Both the position numbers and the translations under genes were made by a program. The notes beneath the pieces were generated by a model. It saw nothing but the letters and a program-made list of their open reading frames with translations. It did not search any database and was not told where the DNA came from. This document shows, one piece after another, positions 44,101 through 56,100 of a DNA stretch of 64,000 nt. Source of the DNA: Symsagittifera roscoffensis (Eukaryota; Xenacoelomorpha; Acoela; Convolutidae); the NCBI RefSeq assembly GCF_963678635.1, contig NC_087070.1, forward strand, positions 1,852,512 through 1,916,511, written 5' to 3'. Every line of letters starts with the position of its first letter. Positions within the stretch are counted from its first letter, which is position 1.

Positions 44101-47100
44101 CTCTATGATGAATTTGCTTCTGAAGCTATTTACAGATAAAAGAACTTCGTTCATGAAAATAATTGAAAAGAGTATGGGTATTAATTTCGGATATGATAGT
44201 CTCTATCTCGGCGGAAATTTAACTCCCTATTATCAAGCGGCGACCAGCATTTATTAATGTTTGCAAATTGTTTAATGATGTTCCACTGGCAGCATGTCAC
44301 CAGTAAAATTTTATTGGACTGTTCTCAAAAAAATCAGGATAAAGCCTTCAGGACCAATAGTCTGCGCGTGGCTTTTGCGGATGCTCGCTTGCAATGTTCA
44401 GCGAAATTTAGCGACGGGTCGAATATGACATCAAGTGTTTTCGGCTCAAAAATTGTGTCAGTATAGTCGCAAAGGAAAATGAATATATTAAAAACCTCCA
44501 CTATATTCCAGAATTTTCAATATTTTTTAAGTACTGTACAAATATCATTTGAAGAAAAAAACATGCGAAGACCAAATTCCGAGAAAAAAAACGGATTCTT
44601 TTTGTATCCGTTTTTGTTACGCAGACGCGAAGCGGAGCTTCGCATTAATTGCAATACAATCATGAAAAAAAAAAACAAATCGGAACTGCTGAAACAACTA
44701 GTTGCAACAAAATATATTGAGCCCAATTTACAAAAAAAAGATGCCACGACAAAAAGTGAAATGAGCATCGGAAGAAAACTTACAAAGCGCGAAAAAAGCC
44801 AAAAGCATTTGAACAGTAACCGTTTCAGCCGAAACAAACTTTAAAACTAAAAAACGTTCAATTCCCCCTCCCCTTCAAATTATTTACACCAGCACACGAA
44901 AAAAATTTCGGTCATCAAACGACGCAATATAAGGACACTACGCTAAAAAAAACAGGACGGAATCATTTAGGATAAAACATTTTTAAGCCAAAATACCAAT
45001 AAAAAAACCAAATTAAGGTTTGTAAAATTAGAACAGCAGTAATAATCACAACACTTGAAGTAACTTTAATGTAAAATGCGTACAGAAAAAAATAAACAAT
45101 TCTATACGATGTGTCAACTAAGCCGTCAAAACATAAATAGACAAATAAGCGGACAATTTTTTTTTGAAAAGGAATAATTGAACCCAGGACCTTTGCCTTC
45201 CCAGGCGTATTGCTTACCGCCAGATAAGGTGTGTCAGTGACCCAAAAAAAATTGACTTCATTATGAGCTTAACCTAAGTTAACCATTACTAATTTTGACC
45301 ATTCTGTGAAAAGTTATAAACGGGAACAAAAGTCTTTTACCCGGTTGCAATACACTTGCTAAGATAGTTGAAAAAAAGTAAGATATCTGAATTACCTTAA
45401 AATATAGTAAGATTACTTGGACTACAAGAAAATTTATCCTATGATGACTAAGCCGGCAAAAATTAAGCAGACAGGCACTAGCTCTTTTTCAGAAGCATTA
45501 GTTTCCTATTTGCAAAACGCAGGTACGTGCTAAGGCCGGGGCTCTTCCCGGATCTAAACTGGAATACGTTTCTCTTAGTGGAAGAAGGGAGAAACTTGAC
45601 AGGGAGATATCAGGTGGTCTGAGGGGGGGACCTCAAGAGGCGGCGCGTCTGATATGTCCCGTCTAGCTTTCTATGATGAATTTGCTTCTGAAGCTATTTA
45701 CAGATAAAAGAACTTCGTTCATGAAAATAATTGAAAAGAGTATGGGTATTAATTTCGGATATGATAGTCTCTATTTCGGCGGAAATTTAACTCCCTATTA
45801 TCAAGCGGCGACCAGCATTTATTAATGTTTGCAAATTGTTTAATGATGTTCCACTGGCAGCATGTCACCAGTAAAATTTTATTGGACTGTTCTCAAAAAA
45901 ATCAGGATAAAGCCTTCAGGACCAATAGTCTGCGCGTGGCTTTTGCGGATGCTCGCTTGCAATGTTCAGCGAAATTTAGCGACGGGTCGAATATGACATC
46001 AAGTGTTTTCGGCTCAAAAATTGTGTCAGTATAGTCGCAAAGGAAAATGAATATATTAAAAACCTCCACTATATTCCAGAATTTTCAATATTTTTGAAGT
46101 ACTGTACAAATATCATTTGAAAAAAAAACATGCGAAGACCAAATTCCGAGAAAAAAAACGGATTCTTTTTGTATTCGTTTTTGTTACGCAGACGCGAAGC
46201 GGAGCTTCGCATTAATTGCAATACAATCATGAAAAAAAAACAAATCGGAACTGCTGAAACAACCAGTTGCAACAAAATATATTGAGCCCGTTTTTACAAA
46301 AAAAGAGATGCCACGACAAAAAGTGAAATGAGCATCGGAAGAAAACTTACAAAGCGCGAAAAAAGCCAAAAGCATTTGAACAGTAACCGTTTCAGCCGAA
46401 ACAAACTTTAAAACTAAAAAACGTTCAATTCCCCCTCCCCTTCAAATTATTTACACCAGCACAAGAAAAAAATTTTCGGTCATCAAACGACGCAATATAA
46501 GGACACTACGCTTAAAAAAAAAACAGGACGGAATCATTTAGGATAAAACATTTTTAAGCCAAAAACCAATAAAAAAACCAAATTAAGGTTTGTAAAATTA
46601 GAACAGCAGTAATAATCACAACACTTGAAGTAACTTTAATGTAAAATGCGTACAGAAAAAAATGAACAATTCTATACGATGTGTCAACTAAGCCGTCAAA
46701 ACATAAATAGACAAATAAGCGGACAATTTTTTTTTGAAAAGGAATAATTGAACCCAGGACCTTTGCCTTCCCAGGCGTATTGGTTACCTCCAGATAAGGT
46801 GTGTCAGTGACCCAAAAAAAATTGACTTCATTATGAGCTTAACCTATGTTAACCGTTACTAATTTTGACCATTCTGTGAAAAGTTATAAACGGGAACAAA
46901 AGTCTTTTACCCGGTTGCAATACACTTGCTAAGATAGTTGAAAAAAAGTAAGATATCTGAATTACCTTAAAATATAGTAAGATTACTTGGACTACAAGAA
47001 AATTTATCCTATGATGACTAAGCCGGCAAAAATTAAGCAGACAGGCACTAGCTCTTTTTCAGAAGCATTAGTTTCCTATTTGCAAAACGCAGGTACGTGC

Positions 47101-50100
47101 TAAGGCCGGGGCTCTTCCCGGATCTAAACTGGAATACGTTTCTCTTAGTGGAAGAAGGGAGAAACTTGACAGGGAGATATCAGGTGGTCTGAGGGGGGGA
47201 CCTCAAGAGGCGGCGCGTCTGATATGTCCCGTCTAGCTTTCTATGATGAATTTGCTTCTGAAGCTATTTACAGATAAAAGAACTTCGTTCATGAAAATAA
47301 TTGAAAAGAGTATGGGTATTAATTTCGGATAGATAGTCTCTATTTCGGCGGAAATTTAACTCCCTATTATCAAGCGGCGACCAGCATTTATTAATGTTTG
47401 CAAATTGTTTAATGATGTTCCACTGGCAGCATGTCACCAGTAAAATTTTATTGGACTGTTCTCAAAAAAATCAGGATAAAGCCTTCAGGACCAATAGTCT
47501 GCGCGTGGCTTTTGCGGATGCTCGCTTGCAATGTTCAGCGAAATTTAGCGACGGGTCGAATATGACATCAAGTGTTTTCGGCTCAAAAATTGTGTCAGTA
47601 TAGTCGCAAAGGAAAATGAATATATTAAAAACCTCCACTATATTCCAGAATTTTCAATATTTTTTAAGTACTGTACAAATATCATTTGAAAAAAAAACAT
47701 GCGAAGACCAAATTCCGAGAAAAAAAACGGATTCTTTTTGTATCCGTTTTTGTTACGCAGACGCGAAGCGGAGCTTCGCATTAATTGCAATACAATCATG
47801 AAAAAAAACAAATCGGAACTGCTGAAACAACTAGTTGCAACAAAATATATTGAGCCCGTTTTTACAAAAAATAGATGCCACGACAAAAAGTGAAATGAGC
47901 ATCGGAAGAAAACTTACAAAGCGCGAAAAAAGCCAAAAGCATTTGAACAGTAACCGTTTCAGCCGAAACAAACTTTAAAACTAAAAAACGTTCAATTCCC
48001 CCTCCCCTTCAAATTATTTACACTAGCACACGAAAAAAATTTTCGGTCATCAAACGACGCAATATAAGGACACTACGCTAAAAAAACAGGACGGAATCAT
48101 TTAGGATAAAACATTTTTAAGCCAAAAACCAATAAAAAAACCAAATTAAGGTTTGTAAAATTAGAACAGCAGTAATAATCACAACACTTGAAGTAACTTT
48201 AATGTAAAATGCGTACAGAAAAAAAAACAATTCTATACGATGTGTCAACTAAGCCGTCAAAACATAAATAGACAAATAAGCGGACAATTTTTTTTTGAAA
48301 AGGAATAATTGAACCCAGGACCTTTGCCTTCCCAGGCGTATTGGTTACCTCCAGATAAGGTGTGTCAGTGACCCAAAAAAAATTGACTTCATTATGAGCT
48401 TAACCTAACTTAACCGTTACTAATTTTGACCATTCTGTGAAAAGTTATAAACGGGAACAAAAGTCTTTTACCCGGTTGCAATACACTTGCTAAGATAGTT
48501 GAAAAAAAGTAAGATATCTGAATTACCTTAAAATATAGTAAGATTACTTGGACTACAAGAAAATTTATCCTATGATGACTAAGCCGGCAAAAATTAAGCA
48601 GACAGGCACTAGCTCTTTTTCAGAAGCATTAGTTTCCTATTTGCAAAACGCAGGTACGTGCTAAGGCCGGGGCTCTTCCCGGATCTAAACTGGAATACGT
48701 TTCTCTTAGTGAAAGAAGGGAGAAACTTGACAGGGAGATATCAGGTGGTCTGAGGGGGGGACCTCAAGAGGCGGCGCGTCTGATATGTCCCGTCTAGCTT
48801 TCTATGATGAATTTGCTTCTGAAGCTATTTACAGATAAAAGAACTTCGTTCATGAAAATAATTGAAAAGAGTATGGGTATTAATTTCGGATATGATAGTC
48901 TCTATTTCGGCGGAAATTTAACTCCCTATTATCAAGCGGCGACCAGCATTTATTAATGTTTGCAAATTATTTAATGATGTTCCACTGGCAGCATGTCACC
49001 AGTAAAATTTTATTGGACTGTTCAAAAAAATCAGGATAACGCCTTCAGGACCAATAGTCTGCGCGTGGCTTTGCGGATGCTCGCTTGCAATGTTCAGCGA
49101 AATTTAGCGACGGGTCGAATATGACATCAAGTGTTTTCGGCTCAAAAATTGTGTCAGTATAGTCGCAAAGGAAAATGAATATATTAAAAACCTCCACTAT
49201 ATTCCAGAATTTTCAATATTTTTTAAGTACTGTACAAATATCATTTGAAAAAAAAAAACATGCGAAGACCAAATTCCGAGAAAAAAAAACGGATTCTTTT
49301 TGTATTCGTTTTTGTTACGCAGACGCGAAGCGGAGCTTCGCATTAATTGCAATACAATCATGAAAAAAAAACAAATCGGAACTGCTGAAACAACCAGTTG
49401 CAACAAAATATATTGAGCCCGTTTTTACAAAAAAAAGATGCCACGACAAAAAGTGAAATGAGCATCGGAAGAAAACTTACAAAGCGCGAAAAAAGCCAAA
49501 AGCATTTGAACAGTAACCGTTTCAGCCGAAACAAACTTTAAAACTAAAAAACGTTCAATTCCCCCTCCCCTTCAAATTATTTACACCAGCACACGAAAAA
49601 AATTTTCGGTCATCAAACGACGCAATATAAGGACACTACGCTAAAAAAAAACAGGACGGAATCATTTAGGATAAAACATTTTTAAGCCAAAAAACCAATA
49701 AAAAAACCAAATTAAGGTTTGTAAAATTAGAACAGCAGTAATAATCACAACACTTGAAGTAACTTTAATGTAAAATGCGTACAGAAAAAATAAACAATTC
49801 TATACGATGTGTCAACTAAGCCGTCAAAACATAAATAGACAAATAAGCGGACAATTTTTTTTTGAAAAGGAATAATTGAACCCAGGACCTTTGCCTTCCC
49901 AGGCGTATTGGTTACCTCCAGATAAGGTGTGTCAGTGACCCAAAAAAAATTGACTTCATTATGAGCTTAACCTAAGTTAACCGTTACTAATTTTGACCAT
50001 TCTGTGAAAAGTTATAAGCGGGAACAAAAGTCTTTTACCCGGTTGCAATACACTTGCTAAGATAGTTGAAAAAAAGTAAGATATCTGAATTACCTTAAAA

Positions 50101-53100
50101 TATAGTAAGATTACTTGGACTACAAGAAAATTTATCCTATGATGACTAAGCCGGCAAAAATTAAGCAGACAGTCACTAGCTCTTTTTCAGAAGCATTAGT
50201 TTCCTATTTGCAAAACGCAGGTACGTGCTAAGGCCGGGGCTCTTCCCGGATCTAAACTGGAATACGTTTCTCTTAGTGGAAGAAGGGAGAAACTTGACAG
50301 GGAGATATCAGGTGGTCTGAGGGGGGACCTCAAGAGGCGGCGCGTCTGATATGTCCCATCTAGCTCTCTATGATGAATTTGCTTCTGAAGCTATTTACAG
50401 ATAAAAGAACTTCGTTCATGAAAATAATTGAAAAGAGTATGGGTATTAATTTCGGATACGATAGTCTCTATTTCGGCGGAAATTTAACTCCCTATTATCA
50501 AGCGGCGACCAGCATTTATTAATGTTTGCAAATTGTTTAATGATGTTCCACTGGCAGCATGTCACCAGTAAAATTTTATTGGACTGTTCTCAAAAAAATC
50601 AGGATAAAGCCTTCAGGACCAATAGTCTGCGCGTGGCTTTTGCGGATGCTCGCTTGCAATGTTCAGCGAAATTTAGCGACGGGTCGAATATGACATCAAG
50701 TGTTTTCGGCTCAAAAATTGTGTCAGTATAGTCGCAAAGGAAAATGAATATATTAAAAACCTCCACTATATTCCAGAATTTTCAATATTTTTAAGTACTG
50801 TACAAATATCATTTGAAAAAAAAAAACATGCGAAGACCAAATTCCGAGAAAAAAAACGGATTCTTTTTGTATCCGTTTTTGTTACGCAGACGCGAAGCGG
50901 AGCTTCGCATTAATTGCAATACAATCATGAAAAAAAAACAAATCGGAACTGCTGAAACAACTAGTTGCAACAAAATTATTGAGCCCGTTTTTACAAAAAA
51001 AAGATGCCACGACAAAAAGTGAAATGAGCATCGGAAGAAAACTTACAAAGCGCGAAAAAAGCCAAAAGCATTTGAACAGTAACAGTTTCAGCCGAAACAA
51101 ACTTTAAAACTAAAAAACGTTCAATTCCCCCTCCCCTTCAAATTATTTACACCAGCACAAGAAAAAATTTTTCGGTCATCAAACGACGCAATATAAGGAC
51201 ACTACGCTAAAAAAACAGGACGGAATCATTTAGGATAAAACATTTTTAAGCCAAAAAACCAATAAAAAAACCAAATTAAGGTTTGTAAAATTAGAACAGC
51301 AGTAATAATCACAACACTTGAAGTAACTTTAATGTAAAATGCGTACAGAAAAAAATAAACAATTCTATACGATGTGTCAACTAAGCCGTCAAAACATAAA
51401 TAGACAAATAAGCGGACAATTTTTTTTGAAAAGGAATAATTGAACCCAAGACCTTTGCCTTCCCAGGCGTATTGGTTACCTCCAGATAAGGTGTGTCAGT
51501 GACCCAAAAAAATTGACTTCATTATGAGCTTAACCTAAGTTAACCGTTACTAATTTTGACCATTCTGTGAAAAGTTATAAGCGGGAACAAAAGTCTTTTA
51601 CCCGGTTGCAATACACTTGCTAAGATAGTTGAAAAAAAGTAAGATATCTGAATTACCTTAAAATATAGTAAGATTACTTGGACTAAAAGAAAATTTATCC
51701 TATGATGACTAAGCCGGCAAAAATTAAGCACACGGGCACTAGCTCTTTTTCAGAAGCATTAGTTTCCTATTTGCAAAACGCAGGTACGTGCTAAGGCCGG
51801 GGCTCTTCCCGGATCTAAACTGGAATACGTTTCTCTTAGTGGAAGAAGGGAGAAACTTGACAGGGAGATATCAGGTGGTCTGAGGGGGGGACCTCAAGAG
51901 GCGGCGCGTCTGATATGTCCCGTCTAGCTTTCTATGATGAATTTGCTTCTGAAGCTATTTACAGATAAAAGAACTTCGTTCATGAAAATAATTGAAAAGA
52001 GTATGGGTATTAATTTCGGATATGATAGTCTCTATTTCGGCGGAAATTTAACTCCCTATTATCAAGCGGCGACCAGCATTTATTAATGTTTGCAAATTGT
52101 TTAATGATGTTCCACTGGCAGCATGTCACCAGTAAAATTTTATTGGACTGTTCTCAAAAAAATCAGGATAAAGCCTTCAGGACCAATAGTCTGCGCGTGG
52201 CTTTTGCGGATGCTCGCTTGCAATGTTCAGCGAAATTTAGCGACGGGTCGAATATGACATCAAGTGTTTTCGGCTCAAAAATTGTGTCAGTATAGTCGCA
52301 AAGGAAAATGAATATATTAAAAACCTCCACTATATTCCAGAATTTTCAATATTTTTTAAGTACTGTACAAATATCATTTGAAAAAAAAACATGCGAAGAC
52401 CAAATTCCGAGAAAAAAAACGGATTCTTTTTGTATTCGTTTTTGTTACGCAGACGCGAAGCGGAGCTTCGCATTAATTGCAATACAATCATGAAAAAAAA
52501 AAACAAATCGGAACTGCTGAAACAACCAGTTGCAACAAAATATATTGAGCCCGTTTTTACAAAAAAAAAGATGCCACGACAAAAAGTGAAATGAGCATCG
52601 GAAGAAAACTTACAAAGCGCGAAAAAAGCCAAAAGCATTTGAACAGTAACCGTTTCAGCCGAAACAAACTTTAAAACTAAAAAACGTTCAATTCCCCCTC
52701 CCCTTCAAATTATTTACACCAGCACACGAAAAAAATTTTCGGTCATCAAACGACGCAATATAAGGACACTACGCTAAAAAAAACAGGACGGAATCATTAA
52801 GGATAAAACATTTTTAAGCCAAAAAACCAATAAAAAACCAAATTAAGGTTTGTAAAATTAGAACCGCAGTAATAATCACAACACTTGAAGTAACTTTAAT
52901 GTAAAATGCGTACAGAAAAAAATAAACAATTCTATACGATGTGTCAACTAAGCCGTCAAAACATAAATAGACAAATAAGCGGACAATTTTTTTTTGAAAA
53001 GGAATAATTGAACCCAGGACCTTTGCCTTCCCAGTCGTATTGGTTACCTCCAGATAAGGTGTGTCAGTGACCCAAAAAAAAATTGACTTCATTATGAGCT

Positions 53101-56100
53101 TAACCTAAGTTAACCGTTACTAATTTTGACCATTCTGTGAAAAGTTATAAGCGGGAACAAAAGTCTTTTACCCGGTTGCAATACACTTGCTAAGATAGTT
53201 GAAAAAAAGTAAGATATCTGAATTACCTTAAAATATAGTAAGATAACTTGGACTACAAGAAAATTTATCCTATGATGACTAAGCCGGCAAAAATTAAGCA
53301 GACAGGCACTAGCTCTTTTTCAAAAGCATTAGTTTCCCATTTGCAAAACGCAGGTACGTGCTAAGGCCGGGGCTCTTCCCGGATCTAAACTGGAATACGT
53401 TTCTCTTAGTGGAAGAAGGGAGAAACTTGACAGGGAGATATCAGGTGGTCTGAGGGGGGACCTCAAGAGGCGGCGCGTCTGATATGTCCCGTCTAGCTCT
53501 CTATGATGAATTTGCTTCTGAAGCTATTTACAGATAAAAGAACTTCGTTCATAAAAATAATTGAAAAGAGTATGGGTATTAATTTCGGATATGATAGTCT
53601 CTATTTCGGCGGAAATTTAACTCCCTATTATCAAGCGGCGACCAGCATTTATTAATGTTTGCAAATTGTTTAATGATGTTCCACTGGCAGCATGTCACCA
53701 GTAAAATTTTATTGGACTGTTCTCAAAAAAATCAGGATAAAGCCTTCAGGACCAATAGTCTGCGCGTGGCTTTTGCGGATGCTCGCTTGCAATGTTCAGC
53801 GAAATTTAGCGACGGGTCGAATATGACATCAAGTGTTTTCGCCTCAAAAATTGTGTCAGTATAGTCGCAAAGGAAAATGAATATATTAAAAACCTCCACT
53901 ATATTCCAGAATTTTCAATATTTTTTAAGTACTGTACAAATATCATTTGAAAAAAAAAACATGCGAAGACCAAATTCAGAGAAAAAAAACGGATTCTTTT
54001 TCTGAATTACCTTAAAATATAGTAAGATTACTTGGACTACAAGAAAATTTATCCTATGATGACTAAGCCGGCAAAAATTAAGCAGACAGGCACTAGCTCT
54101 TTCTCAGAAGCATTAGTTTCCTATTTGCAAAAAGTACAGATTCTGCCGGACTTGAAGCACTGATTTTCAATCGCCCAACTCATGGAAATTGCCGCTTGAA
54201 CACACGGGGAAATAGAAGAGAAACGATAAAAAACTGTATATATTAGAAACCCAGCTATCAAATAATTAACTGCTTCTGTTAGACAGACTGTTAACCTGGA
54301 AAAAAGTTCAGGCTTCGATTTGATTACGCTTTGCCTAATCGCAAGATTTACTGATGGACAAACTACTGTCGTTAGACAAATTTTTAACCTGGAAAAAATT
54401 TAATGCTCCGATTTGATCACGCTTGCTTAATCGCAAAACTAACACAGGGCGAGAATAAAGGCTGGGTGTCGCAATCACTGGCAAGAACAACAAAAAACGG
54501 CTTTATAAAGTCAAAAAAGAAAAAATAGAAATAAGCCTCGAATTAGTAAAACTTTGATACGTATCGTATTCGAATCTGCAACCTCGAGATTTGCAGTCTC
54601 ACACCCTGCCCTCTCGGCCTCAAACGAATAGCAATTGAAAAACACAAGTCACGAATTAAACAGCTACATAAGCCAATGAAATGCCAACACGATGCATCAA
54701 AAGTGGAACCAAATGACACAATTTTGCATGTGTTAAATTGGAAAGCATAGAGCCACATTATGAATAAACTATGCGCTTCAAAAAATTGCGAGATATATTG
54801 AATTAGAAATTTTCTGAAATCGAGTTTTTATTAATGTTGTTCCGACCGTTTGAAAAATGTGGATGAACTTTGTATACGGGTGTTTTTTTAGTTTTTTCTT
54901 TTTGTTTTTCACTAAAAATCAAGTACCACAAACAATCATTAATATGTATAGAGTTATATATCATAATGAAGCCCGTTCATTCGCAATTCGAACCACATTG
55001 AAAAAATGATTTGAAATTTTTTGATTTTTTTTTGTCAAATTTTGAGCTAATCAGGTGAGCGTGCAGGCTTACAGTAGCTTATTTAAGCCGTAAAAATTTA
55101 GTTTTACTCGAGTTAAGTTAGTTTTTAGCGCAATTTTAGAAATCAAAAACTTCAAAAATTCAAAAAATTTCTGCAAAAAAATATATATTTTCCGTTTTCT
55201 AGTCATTTTCTACAAAACTGTTTTCCGATTAGACTATTTGACTATGCTTGTCGAAAACATTTTTTCTATTTTTTGTTTTTATCACACCGCACAGAAAAAA
55301 GGACAATTAATTGAAGAAAAAAAATGTTTTTTTTTTCAAGACAACGATAGGAACATTCTGTGCTATTTGCACATTACCAGGCTATTCTTGTCTTGTTCTG
55401 AAACAGCAAACTTTTTTTCTGTTCAGTTGATGATTCAAAAATGCATCAGCTGTGTTAACTTTTTACTAATCAAATTTCCAAAGTTATGCTATCAAAAAGC
55501 CGTAGAGGTGCCACCGAAGGTGGCGCCAATATCTGCGACTTAGGTTTGAAAAAAGAATAGTCGTACTATTATACTACGCTCACCAAAGCTTGTTATTGTA
55601 ATTAACTGAATACTGATAAAAGCATACCTCGATAATATAATACATTTTCATACAGAACATTGATTCATTATCTAATACAAACCAGATTATAAAATACACA
55701 CCTCGTCTATGACTGGTTTGACTTGTCCATTCGGTAACACTTCCATTATATCCGCATCTTTAATCCCATCGCCACCATCGGCAGTCAACGCATCACCCGC
55801 TGAGCTGCGGCGACTTACACCCGACGGCACGCTAGCCCCACCGGGAGAGCGGAAGAAACTACCGAAAAACTGCTTCTGCTTCTGTCGCTTAAGATTCTCC
55901 CGCTCTTCTGCCTTCTTTTTCTCCTCCTCCGCCAGTCGTCTAGTCTCTTCCTTTTCTTGTCGCTGCTTTTCCGCCTCTTTCATCTTGTGCTGTCGTTCTT
56001 GCTCTTTTTGCTGCTTTTCCCTTTAATATAAAGAAAACTTTGTCGCGTTAATCACGCACATACCGATTTAAAAATTGACAAGTAATGAAACAATCAACAC

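Larger units (their letters stand above)
43951..45518 (+). repeat. Array unit 2
   Basis: Full-length unit. It is the reference copy for the small ORFs listed separately. Confidence 0.95.
42378..54131 (+). repeat. Tandem array of eight units of about 1.57 kb inside CHAF1A intron 6
   Basis: Units start at gcaggtacgt: 42381, 43951, 45519, 47089, 48650, 50217, 51780 and 53350. Seven are full length (1561-1570 bp) and the eighth is internally deleted. They are almost identical except for homopolymer lengths and scattered substitutions; the first is the most different. Each unit, in + orientation, has a GC-rich start with the hairpin ccggggctcttcccgg. Small overlapping ORFs follow, then a GCGAAGC-GGA-GCTTCGC hairpin and A/T-rich DNA. 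The last part holds a minus-strand tRNA-like segment and a distal block sharing actaagccggc with SINE-like repeats. The array fills most of the intron. No transposase, RT or rRNA is visible, and I cannot assign a family. Confidence 0.97.
54132..55701. other. CHAF1A intron 6, between exon 6 and the array
   Basis: Holds a local direct duplication (54285-54440), a tRNA-like segment (54560-54625) and a Y-repeat copy (54918-55080), all listed separately. The 55238-55543 plus ORF is not supported. Confidence 0.5.

Noticed and set aside
44517-44837. Minus-strand ORFs in the array (FRLKRLLFKCFWLF-type)
   Set aside because: They run through homopolymers and change length from unit to unit; not a stable frame.
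42378-54131. 5S rRNA, snRNA or spliced-leader gene array
   Set aside because: The unit does not contain recognisable 5S, U1-U6 or Sm-site sequences.
55238-55543. 101-codon plus ORF
   Set aside because: Low-complexity start, no domain, and it lies inside a minus-strand intron with Y-repeat sequence next to it.
55709-56026. 105-codon plus ORF rich in Ser/Phe/Cys
   Set aside because: Antisense shadow of CHAF1A exon 6.
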